Assembly (NCBI GenBank): GCA_003598015.1
Contig: QZKE01000072.1
Location: 1-39,498 of the forward strand
Length of the DNA: 39,498 bases
Direction: 5' to 3'
From: Actinomycetota bacterium
Lineage (GTDB): Bacteria; Actinomycetota; Geothermincolia; Geothermincolales; RBG-13-55-18
Both the position numbers and the translations under genes were made by a program. Under the pieces are notes generated by a model. That model was not told the origin of the DNA. It made no database searches and saw only the letters and a list, made by a program, of their open reading frames with translations. Below are positions 7,387-16,719 of the stretch, in pieces (positions within the stretch are counted from its first letter, which is position 1; each line of letters starts with the position of its first letter).

Positions 7387-9762
7387 GTGGCCGGTATGGA
7401 TCGGTCCGGGTCGGCGGAGGGGAGAAACGGGTTCGTACTGGAAATAGACGGAGTGTCGGGTATCCCGCATCTGTCCATCCTGAGTGTAGATAAAGGGGCG
7501 GCTATCGCCGCGGGCTCCCCCCTGTTGAATATCACCGCCTGGAGTCCGTATCCGCCTTTTCGCATTCCGGAACCCGCGGCAGTCCTCGATATCGAGACCT
7601 CGTACCGGGAGATCGCAGACGGCTTGTTCCGGATGGAGCACCGGCTGCGAGCCCGGCGCCGCATCTTCCTGGGCAAGTGTTTGGCCTCCCTGAGATTCGG
7701 GGGGCCTCTTCGCGAAGACGGCTTCCGCTTCGTCCCGCACCTCCATCCCGAGCCCGACATGACGGCGCCGGACCAGGTATTCCGCTCGCCCTGCGTCATC
7801 CTGGAAGGGAGTTCGGCAACCCTGGCCCTGGTTCCCGACCTCACGGCCCTGGAAACCCTGAACCAGGCCGGTTTGCGTGCCGCCCTCACCCTCGATGGCA
7901 GCACCATATCCTACGGGATCACGCGCCACCGGGTGAAAGGCCACGTCTACTTCACCGTCCGCGAATTTCCGGGCTTCGCGCTGAGCAAAGGCCAGGAGGC
8001 CGTCCTCTCATACTACCTGTTCATCACGGGAGATAGCGGCGCTGAACTCCACCGCCGCGTCAATTCCTTTCTCTGGGAGCGGTATGGCCGCACTCGCATG
8101 GCCACGCCCGGCCCGCAGCAGTTGCCCCTGGACGAATATGTGAGGAAAGCAGGGCATTGGGCCTTCCTCAACGAGGAGAACTGGACGGAGCTTGAGATAG
8201 AGGGGAAGCATTGCGGCGGCGCGTATTCGTACAACATGAACTCCAAGTTTCCGCCCCTGCGCAAGGACAAGCTTACCAACACCGCCTTCATCCTGCTGCC
8301 GCAACTGTACGCGGCCATCCTCAGGTTTGGAGCCGCGCATGTGACCAGCCGGCCCGCCCTCTACCGGCTCCTGACCAGGACCCTGGGCTCCAATCCCGGG
8401 GCCTCTCCTTCCGTCATCGAGCTGCAGAGCTGGTTTAACAACGTGCGCTCTGCATACGGGGCGTCCTGGCTCGCGCGCGAACTCGGCGACGCCGAGCTCG
8501 GTGGCAGGGCGGCGCTGGTGTGCGAGTTCGCCCTTGCATCCCCCCGCCCGGACGGGCTGTTCCCCGCCGTCCTCTATCTCGTCGGCGACAGGCAGGTGTG
8601 GAGGAAAGGAACGCGCGGGTTCAACATCCTCAACCGCTATCACATTGCAGACAGCTGCACCACCGGTTACCACCTCCTGGAATGGTACCGCGACCTCGAC
8701 CCGGAACCGGCCGTTCTGGAAGCATGCCGGCGGCAGGCCGAGGCGGTAATGGGGATACAGCTCCCCAGTGGTGCTTTCCCGGCATGGTTCAGGTTCAAGA
8801 AAGGCAAGGTGGTGGTGGATCCCTGTCTGGCCGAAAGTGCCGAGTCCGCCTCGGCCGTGATGTTCCTGGCCCTCCTGGCCAACATAACGGGACAGGAGGC
8901 ATGCCTGAACAGCGCGCGGGCTGGAGGGGACTTTCTCATCACGGACGTGATAGCCCCTAACCGCTGGTATGACTACGAGACCTTTTTCTCCTGCTCGCCT
9001 AAGCCGGTGGGTTGGATCGACCCCCGTAGCGGGTGCCATCCCGAGAACACCATGTGCGTCTTCTGGACTGCCGCCGCTTTCCTCCAGCTCTATCGGGCAT
9101 GCGGCGAGGAACGTTACCTGGAGGCGGGGCGCAAAGCCCTCGACCGCCTCTTAGCCTATCACCAGGTCTGGAACCCGCCGTTTCTCTCCATCGACGTCTT
9201 CGGTGGTTTCGCCTCCCAGAACACCGACGCGGAGTGGAACGACGCCCGCCAGGGCCTCATCGCGCCCCTGCTCATCGACTATTACCATGCCACGGGAGAA
9301 GCGGAACTCTTTGAGCGTGGAGTCGCCACCCTGCGCGCCTGCTTCACCACCATGTACCTGGGCCGCGAGCCCTATGTGCCCCTCCGCCCCTCCGTGCTCG
9401 GAGGCATCGAGGAGAACTACGCCCATTTCGGATACGACGTGCCCCCCCCGGGTTACCTCATGCTCGACTGGGGCGCCGGCTCCTCGCTCTACGCGGCCGC
9501 CCGCATCCTCGCGCGGCACGGCCATGTTTACGTGGATGCGGCAACCGGGCGTGCTTTCGGCATCGACGGCTGCGCGGTCGGTGCTTGCGAACGGGAGGGA
9601 GATACGCTGCGTCTCAACATCGCATCCCATCTACCCGGTCCACGCGAGATCAGGATCGTGTGCGAACACGCTGGCCCGCCCCTGCGCCTGGTGGTAAACG
9701 ATAAGAACCTGGGGTTGATAGATGCCGCTACGCTACAATCTGGCGTTACCGCGAGCATTTAA
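7387..9762 (+). CDS. Large unrecognised protein, possible (alpha/alpha) barrel carbohydrate-active enzyme
   Basis: 791 residues that I cannot assign. The first 240 residues alternate short strands and look like a beta-sandwich. From about 250 to 720 there are repeated helical segments with conserved aromatics and acids (GGAYSYNMNSKFPP, WFNNVRSAYGASWLAREL, YHIADSCTTGYHLLEWYRDL, YDYETFFSCSPK, GCHPENTMCVFWTAAAFLQLY, DWGAGSSLYAAARI). This is the pattern of six-hairpin glycosidases and lyases. The last 70 residues look like a small beta domain. There is no signal peptide, so it acts in the cytoplasm. The start is GTG 7387 or ATG 7396 after GGGGTGAGG. Function is inferred from fold-like pattern only. 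Confidence 0.75.
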   Translation: MAGMDRSGSAEGRNGFVLEIDGVSGIPHLSILSVDKGAAIAAGSPLLNITAWSPYPPFRIPEPAAVLDIETSYREIADGLFRMEHRLRARRRIFLGKCLASLRFGGPLREDGFRFVPHLHPEPDMTAPDQVFRSPCVILEGSSATLALVPDLTALETLNQAGLRAALTLDGSTISYGITRHRVKGHVYFTVREFPGFALSKGQEAVLSYYLFITGDSGAELHRRVNSFLWERYGRTRMATPGPQQLPLDEYVRKAGHWAFLNEENWTELEIEGKHCGGAYSYNMNSKFPPLRKDKLTNTAFILLPQLYAAILRFGAAHVTSRPALYRLLTRTLGSNPGASPSVIELQSWFNNVRSAYGASWLARELGDAELGGRAALVCEFALASPRPDGLFPAVLYLVGDRQVWRKGTRGFNILNRYHIADSCTTGYHLLEWYRDLDPEPAVLEACRRQAEAVMGIQLPSGAFPAWFRFKKGKVVVDPCLAESAESASAVMFLALLANITGQEACLNSARAGGDFLITDVIAPNRWYDYETFFSCSPKPVGWIDPRSGCHPENTMCVFWTAAAFLQLYRACGEERYLEAGRKALDRLLAYHQVWNPPFLSIDVFGGFASQNTDAEWNDARQGLIAPLLIDYYHATGEAELFERGVATLRACFTTMYLGREPYVPLRPSVLGGIEENYAHFGYDVPPPGYLMLDWGAGSSLYAAARILARHGHVYVDAATGRAFGIDGCAVGACEREGDTLRLNIASHLPGPREIRIVCEHAGPPLRLVVNDKNLGLIDAATLQSGVTASI

Positions 9763-9923
9763 CCGCCGGATGGCGTCAGCCCCGGACATGGGACATCCTT
9801 CGCTGGCGTCATTACGAGGAGGCGTCTTCACCGACGCGGCAATCTCCATCGCAGGTTGACCATACTCAGCATGAGATCGCGATGACGGTGAAACGGCGCT
9901 CGCGATTACGCTATCATAACGGA

Positions 9924-10841
9924 CTACGTGCGGCCGAAGAGGACGGCGGGGCCGGGCTGGAGGCGGGAGTTCTCCTCGGCTATCTCTCGCAGCTCCTCCA
10001 GGATGGGCTCGCCACCCGGCTTGAAGAGGTGGGCGAAGCGCTTCTGCGGGCGCAGGTATTCCTCGATCGGCTTGCGCTCCTTCACCTTCTTTACCTTGGT
10101 GATCATGCCGTCCTCTATCTCGAATACTGGAAAAAGATAAGTTTCCACGGCCAGGCGTGCTATCTCCACCGACAGCTCTGACTCGATGCCCCAGCCCGGC
10201 ACGCAGGGCACCAGCAGGTGCAGGTATTTGGGTCCCTCTATCTCCAGGGCTTTCTTCACCTTGCGCATGAGATCGCGCGGTTCGGCAGGCGTAGCGGTTG
10301 CAACGTAGGGTACCCCGTGGGCCACGGCTATGAGAGGGACGTTCTTCTTACGTGTCTTGTTGCCCCAGGACATGGGCCCGGGCGGGCTGGTGGTGGTGCG
10401 CGCCCCCGGCGGCGTGAGGCTGGAGCGCTGATAACCGGTATTCATATAGCCCTCGTTGTCGTAACAGACATAGAGGATGTCGTGACCCCGCTCGAACATG
10501 CCGCTGATGCACCCCATGCCGATATCGGCGGTCCCCCCGTCCCCTGCCTGGGCGATGATCCTGACGTCCTCGTAGCGCCCCATAGCCTTCAGGGTCACCT
10601 CCATGCCGGAAGCCACCGCGGAGGCGTTCTCGAAGAGGGAGTGGATCCAGGGGACCTCCCACGAGGAACGGGGATAGGTGGTGGTATAGACCTCCAGGCA
10701 TCCCGTGGCGTTGGCGACGATCACGCGCGGCCCGGCGGCCTTGAGCACCAGGCGGGCGCCGATGGCCTGGCCGCATCCCGCACATCCCGTATGCCCCGGC
10801 TCCATGAGGTTGATGATGCGCCCGTCCTGCAGCGGTGTCAT
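9924..10841 (-). CDS. porB: 2-oxoacid (probably pyruvate):ferredoxin oxidoreductase, beta subunit
   Basis: The thiamine-diphosphate subunit of the four-subunit enzyme that oxidises a 2-oxoacid to acyl-CoA and reduces ferredoxin. The N-terminal CAGCGQAIGARLVL supplies Cys ligands of a [4Fe-4S] cluster. GDGGTADIG with YDNEGYMNTGYQRS is the ThDP/Mg binding motif, and PCVPGWG carries another cluster Cys. 305 residues is normal for PorB. It overlaps porA by 4 bases (ATGA). The set is arranged gamma-delta-alpha-beta, the usual POR order; VOR or another 2-oxoacid cannot be excluded. About 160 bases of unannotated convergent spacer follow (9763-9923). Confidence 0.93.
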   Translation of the reverse strand: MTPLQDGRIINLMEPGHTGCAGCGQAIGARLVLKAAGPRVIVANATGCLEVYTTTYPRSSWEVPWIHSLFENASAVASGMEVTLKAMGRYEDVRIIAQAGDGGTADIGMGCISGMFERGHDILYVCYDNEGYMNTGYQRSSLTPPGARTTTSPPGPMSWGNKTRKKNVPLIAVAHGVPYVATATPAEPRDLMRKVKKALEIEGPKYLHLLVPCVPGWGIESELSVEIARLAVETYLFPVFEIEDGMITKVKKVKERKPIEEYLRPQKRFAHLFKPGGEPILEELREIAEENSRLQPGPAVLFGRT

Positions 10842-12013
10842 CGCTCATCACCGTCCATGAGATCCTCGCGCAGGCCGCGGAACTCAACCCGGCAGGCGGG
10901 GTTGGAAGCCAGGTCCCGGGCCACCTGCTTGATGTCCCCCTTGGTTATATCTCTTCCCCCCAAACCCATGATGAAACTGGATATCTCGGGTGATTCCTCG
11001 CCGCAGAAGGCGGCGCGCATCTCCGAGCAGAGCGTCCCCTCCAGGCCGAGGGAGATGTCCTTCTCTATTACCCCCACCGTCTGCGCCTCCTTGATGGCGT
11101 CGTGCACGGCGCCGGTGGGAAAGGGGCGGAAGCAGCGCACCTTGATCAGGCCGACCTTGAGCCCTTCCTCGTCGCGCAACTCGTCGACGGCGTCGCGCAT
11201 GGTGCCCAGTACGGAGCCCATGGAGACCAGCACCACATCGGCGTCTTTCGTGTCGTAGGTGTCGATAACGCCCGTGCCGCCGCGGCCGAAGGTCTCGCTG
11301 TATTCCTCGCACACCCTCCTGATCACCGCACGTGCCTCCATCATGTCCATGTGCACGTGGTAGCGGGTCTCCATGTAGGCGTCGGGGCCGACCATGGAAC
11401 CCATGGTGAAAGGGTCGTCGGGGTCGAGACGGTAGGCGGGCGAGTAGAGTGGAAGGAAGCGGTCCACCTCGTCCTGCTCGGGCAGGTCCACCGGCTCCCA
11501 GGTGTGGGTGAGCACATACCCGTCCATGCACACCATAACCGGGATCATCAACTCCTCCGCGATCTTGAAGGCCTGGATATGGGTGTCCACCGCCTCCTGG
11601 TTGTCCTCCACGAAGAGCTGGATCCAGCCGGAATCCCGGATGGACACCGCGTCCTGCTGATCGTTCCAGATGTTGATGGGGGCGGACACGGCGCGGTTGG
11701 CGCAGGTCATGACCACCGGCAGGCGCAGGCCGGCGATGTTGAAGATGACCTCGGCCATGAGCAGCAGGCCCTGTGAGCTGGTCGCGGTGTAGGCGCGGCC
11801 GCCCACGGCGCTGCCTCCCAGTACGATGGAGGCCGCGCCGAACTCGCTCTCCGCCAGTACGTAGCCGGCGTCCAGGCGCCCGTCGGCAACCATCTGCGAC
11901 AGGTCCTCGACGATATGGGTCTGGGGGGTGATGGGATAGGCGCATACGAGGTTGGGGCGGCACAGGCGCACGGCCTCGGCCACGGCTCTCGAGCCCTCCA
12001 GCATGACCCTCAC
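10838..12013 (-). CDS. porA: 2-oxoacid (probably pyruvate):ferredoxin oxidoreductase, alpha subunit
   Basis: 391 residues. It contains the pyrimidine-binding domain (CAYPITPQTHIVEDLS, ESEFGAASIVLGGSAVGGRAYTATSSQGLLLM) and the C-terminal transketolase-like domain (KVGLIKVRCFRPFP, VIEKDISLGLEG), all typical of PorA. Together with PorB it forms the active site in the cytoplasm. It is third in the porCDAB operon, 39 bases after porD. GGGAGG-type ribosome site sequences precede the ATG. Confidence 0.94.
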   Translation of the reverse strand: MRVMLEGSRAVAEAVRLCRPNLVCAYPITPQTHIVEDLSQMVADGRLDAGYVLAESEFGAASIVLGGSAVGGRAYTATSSQGLLLMAEVIFNIAGLRLPVVMTCANRAVSAPINIWNDQQDAVSIRDSGWIQLFVEDNQEAVDTHIQAFKIAEELMIPVMVCMDGYVLTHTWEPVDLPEQDEVDRFLPLYSPAYRLDPDDPFTMGSMVGPDAYMETRYHVHMDMMEARAVIRRVCEEYSETFGRGGTGVIDTYDTKDADVVLVSMGSVLGTMRDAVDELRDEEGLKVGLIKVRCFRPFPTGAVHDAIKEAQTVGVIEKDISLGLEGTLCSEMRAAFCGEESPEISSFIMGLGGRDITKGDIKQVARDLASNPACRVEFRGLREDLMDGDER

Positions 12014-12052
12014 GTCTTCACCTCCCCTTTCCCGTTGCGCTCCGGCCGGCCC

Positions 12053-12343
12053 TCACTCCGGCTCCGCCATCTCGCACCCTTCCTCGAGCACCATGTCTAT
12101 GTCGTCGACCGGGCACTCATGGGCGCATATGCCGCATCCCTTGCAGTAGTCCAGGTTGACGTCGAACTTCTTCTTGTCTATCTGGTAGACGGTCCCCTCG
12201 GGGCAGCCTAGGAAGCACCTCTGACAGCCGATACACTCCTCCTGCTTGTATACGGGATGTTTCCCCCGCCACGCCCTGGTCTTGTTCTCCAGGCTGGTCC
12301 CGGGTCTGCCCCTGCGTCCCACGAAGATGCGCATCAGCCGCAC
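12053..12343 (-). CDS. porD: 2-oxoacid:ferredoxin oxidoreductase, delta (ferredoxin) subunit
   Basis: 96 residues with two [4Fe-4S] motifs, CIGCQRCFLGCPEG and CKGCGICAHECPV. It carries electrons from the PorAB active site to external ferredoxin. The start overlaps the end of porC by 10 bases, so the two are translationally coupled. Length and position are typical. Confidence 0.93.
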   Translation of the reverse strand: MRLMRIFVGRRGRPGTSLENKTRAWRGKHPVYKQEECIGCQRCFLGCPEGTVYQIDKKKFDVNLDYCKGCGICAHECPVDDIDMVLEEGCEMAEPE

Positions 12344-12879
12344 TCCCCCAGTCGCTCGCAGGCCGCCCGCGTGGCCTCCGCCTCCTTTTCGCCCAGCTCG
12401 CCAGGGAACCTTTCCTTGATGGCCGCCACGACTGCCTCCAGTTCGACCAACCCCGTGGCGCAGGCGAAGGCGCCCACCATGACCACGTTGAAGATGGGGC
12501 GGCCTATGACTTCGTAGGCCACCTGCAGGGCGGGCACGGTGTAGATCTTGAATTCCTTCCCGATGGGCAGCTCCTCACCCGGACGGTTGGTATTGACGAG
12601 CACGGAACCGCCCGGCTTCAACCCCTCCATGATGTCGCTCGAGTAGAGCAGGCCGGCGTCCTGCACGATGAGGAAATCCGGCTCGTACACCTGCTGCCGC
12701 GTGCGGATGGGTTTGTCGTCGATGCGCACGAAGGCCACCACCGGGGCGCCCTGCCTCTCCGCCCCGAAACTGGGAAAGGCCTGGGCGTACTTGCCGTCGG
12801 CGAAGGCGGCCTGGGCCAGCAGCTCCGCCGCGGTGACGTTGCCCATGCCGCCGCGGCCGTGCACGCGTATCTCTTTCAT
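12334..12879 (-). CDS. porC: 2-oxoacid:ferredoxin oxidoreductase, gamma subunit
   Basis: About 182 residues. HGRGGMGNVTAAELLAQAAF near the N terminus and SFGAERQGAPVVAFVRI are the POR gamma-domain signatures. First gene of porCDAB. The start is one of two adjacent ATGs (12882 or 12879) after GAGAAGG; a TTG at 12894 is also in frame but would lie on the ribosome site. The operon's promoter should be in 12895-12990, where TATTTATAT-like AT-rich sequence occurs on the minus strand, but no box is convincing. Confidence 0.92.
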   Translation of the reverse strand: MKEIRVHGRGGMGNVTAAELLAQAAFADGKYAQAFPSFGAERQGAPVVAFVRIDDKPIRTRQQVYEPDFLIVQDAGLLYSSDIMEGLKPGGSVLVNTNRPGEELPIGKEFKIYTVPALQVAYEVIGRPIFNVVMVGAFACATGLVELEAVVAAIKERFPGELGEKEAEATRAACERLGECG

Positions 12880-12998
12880 CATCCTTCTCTCCAACTGGGT
12901 GTATCGACGCCGCCCTCAACGCTTTGGATATAAATAGAGGATTCCCAGTACCGTCACATGTTAAACGAAAGTGGCCTTAATCCTGCAGTTCGCCAAGT

Positions 12999-13004
12999 TA
13001 TAAT
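12999..13004 (+). promoter_or_regulatory. -10 box before the GH1 gene
   Basis: Perfect TATAAT 36 bases before the ATG. The -35 region about 17 bases upstream (CTTAAT) is weak. Confidence 0.45.
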
Positions 13005-13040
13005 AGGGAGAATCGAGTTCAGCGAGATCAGGAGGGGGAG

Positions 13041-14564
13041 ATGGCTGCTAAAGAATCTGTAGAGAACGGACCCGGCCGTTCGGACTTCGCCCTGCCCCCC
13101 GATTTCCTCTTCGGGGTGAGCAACGCCGCCTACCAGGTGGAAGGGGGTTACAACCTCCCAGGCGGCCCGTATAACAACTGGGCGGAGTGGGAGCGCGAGG
13201 GCAAGGTGGAGAAACCGGGGGAGACCTGCCGCTTCTGGGACAGGTACCGGGAGCACATCGACCTGGCGGCATCCCTGGGTTTGAACGCCTTCCGGTTGAG
13301 CCTGGAATGGGCGCGGCTGCAGCCCGCCGCCGCCGGGAAGGCTTCGCCTCCAGCGTGGGACGAAGCGGCGTGCGACCGCTACGCCGAGATGGTAGGAGCG
13401 GTGCTGGACGCGGGGATGGAGCCGGTGGTCACCCTGCACCATTTCACCCATCCCGCATGGTGCGGAGCGGACTTCTGGCTGGATGAGGGCTCACCGCAAG
13501 CCTTCGCAGGCTTCTGTGCCCATGCCGCCCGTGACGTCAATGAGCGCCTGGTCAAAGCGGGAAGGCGGCCCATACGCATCTGGGTCACCATAAACGAGCC
13601 CAATCTCCTGGGGTTGCTGACCTACGTCAGCGGGGAGCATCCCCATGGTAAGATGGGTATTTCCAGCGCAAAACGCGCTTTCGAGAACCTGACCATAGCC
13701 CATGTCCTGGCCTATAACGCACTCCACGATCTCTACGAGGAGATGGGCTGGGACACGCCGCGGGTGAGCTTCAACAACTATTGCATGTGTTTCTACCCCC
13801 TGGACAAAGCGGGCTTCGACCTCGTGCGGGCGCCGTCCCTGGGGATATCCAGATCCGGCCTGGAGGAATACATACGTGCGAAGAAGGAGGACTGGGACCG
13901 CAGGTTCTCCAGCCTGGCCGACGAGAGATGGGGCCACGGTTCGTTCCCGGCCCGTTACTATCGCTTCATCAACTGGGTATACGGCAAACTGACCAACCCC
14001 CTCGGCTCCAGGCGCGCCATCGAAGCGATCTACGCATCTCCGCGCACCGCACTAGTCGACTACCTGGGCCTGGACATCTACGACCCCTTCACGCCGGCCG
14101 CAGCTCCCAAGTTCCCCACCCCACGCCGCCTGAGAGAGAAGGAACCCCTGCTGCACACCCCGCTGTGGGAGAACCGCTACGATCCCCGTGAATTCGGCGG
14201 GGTCATCCGGGGCTACGCGGAGGGTGCCGGCTCGCTCCCCATCTACGTCCTGGAGAGCGGCATGTGCCACCGCCAGCCCAGGGACGCCGCGGCCATCCCC
14301 CGCAGCGACGGCCTTACCCGCGATGTCTTCCTCGAGCGCATGCTGGGCGAGGTCGTGTCGTGTATACGGGAGGGCATATCCGTCGAGGCCTATTCCTTCT
14401 GGTCCCTGACGGATAACTACGAGTGGGGGAGTTTCGAGCCCCGCTTCGGCCTGCACGAATACGACTTCTCGCGGGGTGAGATCAAGGAATCGGATGGACA
14501 GGGTATCCCGGCCGGCAAGGTCTACGGCGACCTCATAGCCGCCCTCAAGTCCGGTGGGACATAA
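13041..14564 (+). CDS. Glycoside hydrolase family 1 protein (beta-glucosidase-like)
   Basis: 507 residues of the GH1 (beta/alpha)8 fold. FLFGVSNAAYQVEGGYN starts the barrel; TLHHFTHPAW follows. WVTINEPN holds the acid/base Glu, and IYVLESGM holds the nucleophile Glu in place of the common TENG. FWSLTDNYEWGSFEPRFGLHEYDF ends the barrel. No signal peptide, so cytoplasmic. The first residues (about 15) are unstructured. The start is supported by AGGAGGGGG directly upstream. It is a single gene between the divergent por operon and a MITE-like repeat. The natural sugar cannot be told; the TENG-to-LESG change around the nucleophile is seen in some GH1 subgroups. Confidence 0.92.
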   Translation: MAAKESVENGPGRSDFALPPDFLFGVSNAAYQVEGGYNLPGGPYNNWAEWEREGKVEKPGETCRFWDRYREHIDLAASLGLNAFRLSLEWARLQPAAAGKASPPAWDEAACDRYAEMVGAVLDAGMEPVVTLHHFTHPAWCGADFWLDEGSPQAFAGFCAHAARDVNERLVKAGRRPIRIWVTINEPNLLGLLTYVSGEHPHGKMGISSAKRAFENLTIAHVLAYNALHDLYEEMGWDTPRVSFNNYCMCFYPLDKAGFDLVRAPSLGISRSGLEEYIRAKKEDWDRRFSSLADERWGHGSFPARYYRFINWVYGKLTNPLGSRRAIEAIYASPRTALVDYLGLDIYDPFTPAAAPKFPTPRRLREKEPLLHTPLWENRYDPREFGGVIRGYAEGAGSLPIYVLESGMCHRQPRDAAAIPRSDGLTRDVFLERMLGEVVSCIREGISVEAYSFWSLTDNYEWGSFEPRFGLHEYDFSRGEIKESDGQGIPAGKVYGDLIAALKSGGT

Positions 14565-14604
14565 GACTGGCACAGGGTAGCGAGAGCCAGGGCGAGTAGC
14601 CCTG

Positions 14605-14686
14605 TGGGGTCAGGTGCTGCAATTTGCCTATCCGGGGTTTCAAATGCCAGCGCAGCCATGCAGCAAAATGACAAGACTTGACCCCA
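14605..14686. repeat. MITE/REP-like element with GGGGTCA inverted ends
   Basis: TGGGGTCAGGT (14605-14615) and ACTTGACCCCA (14676-14686) are inverted repeats with one mismatch bounding 82 bp with no coding potential. Palindromic GGGGTCA-type ends are common in dispersed bacterial repeats mobilised by IS or Y1 transposases. Related GGGGTC motifs recur at 21485-21524 and 26298-26474 in this window. Confidence 0.6.
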
Positions 14687-14728
14687 TTTCCCATTACTTA
14701 TGACCAATGCTGGGGGGCAACTCCCTGA

Positions 14729-14757
14729 AGGACAATCCATCGGGCAAGCAGTATAAT
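14729..14757 (+). promoter_or_regulatory. Sigma70-type promoter for the small membrane protein gene
   Basis: AGGACA (14729-14734), 17-base spacer, TATAAT (14752-14757). It places transcription start near 14764, inside the longest open frame, which supports the downstream TTG start for the next gene. Confidence 0.55.
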
Positions 14758-14847
14758 AATGGTGTAGGGCGAGATGGCCGCGGCGCGCGGAAGGGAAGCA
14801 AAAACAAGCCCACACTCCGGGGAGACAAAAGACAGGAGGTGGGATTT

Positions 14848-15372
14848 TTGTTTACCTCGAGGACTTTTATCATCTTCCTCATACCCGTTGTTTTCCTCGG
14901 CCTTCTCCTCTGGTTCGTGGCTTCAATTGACCTGGATGGCAGCGATGTAAAGGTCGCCGGGGCTCTGACTACACCCACAAGAGTGGAGCTTTCGGTAAAT
15001 TCCTCCCACCTCACCAGTCAGAACGGCATGCGAAAACTGGTGGTGGAGATGGCCGGCAGGAATACCAGTTCCATAGACGTCAACCTCAACCCCGGGAATT
15101 TTCAACTGATCCTCGCCGCAAGCGACAACCCCACTGGCTCCATATCGACGCGCCGCGTGTTCAATCCCATGAACTACACTTCCAAGTGCGACGAAGCGCC
15201 CGCCAGCTTGTCCAGGATCCCGGTCGATGCCGTCCGTTCCGTTACCCTGGTCTTCTATGGAGAGACCCTGCCCAGTGGCGACGAATGGGATGATTATCTT
15301 CTGAGCCTGGAATACTACGACACGGCGACGCCTATAATGCTGAGCACTCTCCTGAACCCCACCGAGGAATAG
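14848..15372 (+). CDS. Single-pass membrane protein of unknown function
   Basis: 174 residues with an N-terminal membrane helix (TFIIFLIPVVFLGLLLWFVA, residues 5-24) and an extracellular domain of about 145 residues rich in short strands (VELSVNSS, LVVEMAGR, VTLVFYGE). I chose the TTG at 14848 because AGGAGGTGG lies 6-14 bases upstream. The frame is open back to 14707, but its first 47 residues are charged and low in complexity, and the predicted transcription start falls inside them. I recognise no family. It converges with the transglutaminase-like gene, leaving 45 bases between stops. Confidence 0.65.
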   Translation: MFTSRTFIIFLIPVVFLGLLLWFVASIDLDGSDVKVAGALTTPTRVELSVNSSHLTSQNGMRKLVVEMAGRNTSSIDVNLNPGNFQLILAASDNPTGSISTRRVFNPMNYTSKCDEAPASLSRIPVDAVRSVTLVFYGETLPSGDEWDDYLLSLEYYDTATPIMLSTLLNPTEE

Positions 15373-15417
15373 GCTCATCTGAAGCGAGGATCAACGCGCC
15401 GGCATTGCTGCATCGGA

Positions 15418-16491
15418 TCATTCCAGGGTGAAGCGCAAGCTCTCCGATACCTCCACAGGATCCCCCTCGTAGTAGTAGTACCAGAAGTGATAGAGGCCCA
15501 GGGTCTCGTCATTGCGTATCCTCGATACCGTGAGGAACACGGGATCAAGCCGGGAAAGGGTAGCGTTGCCGCTGTCGGCGAAGGTGGGGTCGAAGGGCAC
15601 CCAGCCGTAATCCTCCAGGTAGACCTCGACCCAGTTGTGGGCATACAGGCCTTCATCGTCGTCCACGTAGTAGCCCTCGACGCTTTTTGCGGGGATGCCC
15701 CTGGCCCGGCACATGGCCACCATCAGGTCGGTATACTCGGTACAGTCTCCCTCCTTCGCGCACAGGGCCTTCGCCGCCCCCACCTCCCCGGGCTCGTACT
15801 CGCCATAGGACATGTTGGAGAGCACGAAGGCGAAGATCCCCTCCACGATCTCGAGGTCGCTGCCGCCCTGAATGTCCCGGGCCGCCTCGGCCACCCCGGC
15901 GTCGTCCTTCTCGAGATAGGTCTCCGCGACCAGAAAAGCCTCCAGGCCTTCCTCGACTCCCCCTCCTTCAACACCCCCCTCCTCCCGAGCTGCATCAAGG
16001 TCATAACCCAGGAGCAAAGCCTTGACCTCGATGCTCACCGTAAGATCTCCCTGTGGGTCACGGAATTCGAATCGCGCGTAGCGGTTCCCCTCCCTGTCGA
16101 AGATCTCCTGCGGCCGGGGATTAATATTCAAGTCGAGTACCTCCTGCCTCCGGTCCAGGGTTTCGGGCAGGACAACCGTGAACTCCACCAGCGAATCCTC
16201 CCCCATCAGGTGCAGGTCATAGCGGAAATCGAAGGATACCGTCATCTCACCGCCGGAAGATCCCCCGCCGATCCTGCCACCTCCCGATCCCGGGAGAAGA
16301 CAGGGAAGAAGCACCGCCCACACCAGGGAGGCGCAGGCGATCAAAGCCACCAGGAAGATGAGCAAGATCGTGATGCGCCTTCTTCGCTTACCGGCGGGGA
16401 GAGGAGCGGGTTCGAAGGAGTCGGTTTCTCCCTCCTCCCCACCCGGGAGAGGCGCTATCTCGCTTTTACTTTCCTCTTCACGCTCCGGCAT
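15418..16491 (-). CDS. Membrane-anchored transglutaminase-like protein
   Basis: About 357 residues from the chosen ATG (AGGTGGTGAT eight bases upstream; an in-frame start at 16602 lacks one). A basic stretch GKRRRR is followed by a membrane helix (about residues 45-67), so the bulk is outside the cell. The C-terminal half has a complete transglutaminase-core triad: Cys in EGDCTEYTDLMVAMCRARGIPAKSV, His in LYAHNWVEVYL and Asp in GWVPFDPTFAD. Such domains are usually proteases or peptidoglycan/protein crosslinkers. An N-terminal beta-rich region (VSFDFRYDLHL, VSIEVKALLLG) may bind a partner. Confidence 0.82.
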   Translation of the reverse strand: MPEREEESKSEIAPLPGGEEGETDSFEPAPLPAGKRRRRITILLIFLVALIACASLVWAVLLPCLLPGSGGGRIGGGSSGGEMTVSFDFRYDLHLMGEDSLVEFTVVLPETLDRRQEVLDLNINPRPQEIFDREGNRYARFEFRDPQGDLTVSIEVKALLLGYDLDAAREEGGVEGGGVEEGLEAFLVAETYLEKDDAGVAEAARDIQGGSDLEIVEGIFAFVLSNMSYGEYEPGEVGAAKALCAKEGDCTEYTDLMVAMCRARGIPAKSVEGYYVDDDEGLYAHNWVEVYLEDYGWVPFDPTFADSGNATLSRLDPVFLTVSRIRNDETLGLYHFWYYYYEGDPVEVSESLRFTLE

Positions 16492-16719
16492 GCTATCACC
16501 ACCTGTACGCCGGCAACCGGCTCCCTCATATCGGTTAATCGTCACCCGGCGTGCGCTCCTATAACATCTTCCCGGGCATATCCCGCGGCATGCTTTGTAC
16601 ATGGGGTTGCCGCGCTACGCTTGCAATGACGGCCAGGGGTTTGTCTTCTGATCCACCCAATGGATTTTCGGGTCAATGCTGAGGCTGAAATGCACTCTTC
16701 AGATCTCAGACCTCAGACC

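Noticed and set aside
8008..9039. Minus-strand frame opposite the 791-residue gene, and others in 6925-7944 and 10218-11258
   Set aside because: GC-skew shadows with arginine-, glycine- and histidine-rich products and no recognisable domain.
9763..9923. TGGCGTCA direct repeats and weak palindromes between the 791-residue gene and porB
   Set aside because: Too short and imperfect to name a terminator or repeat family.
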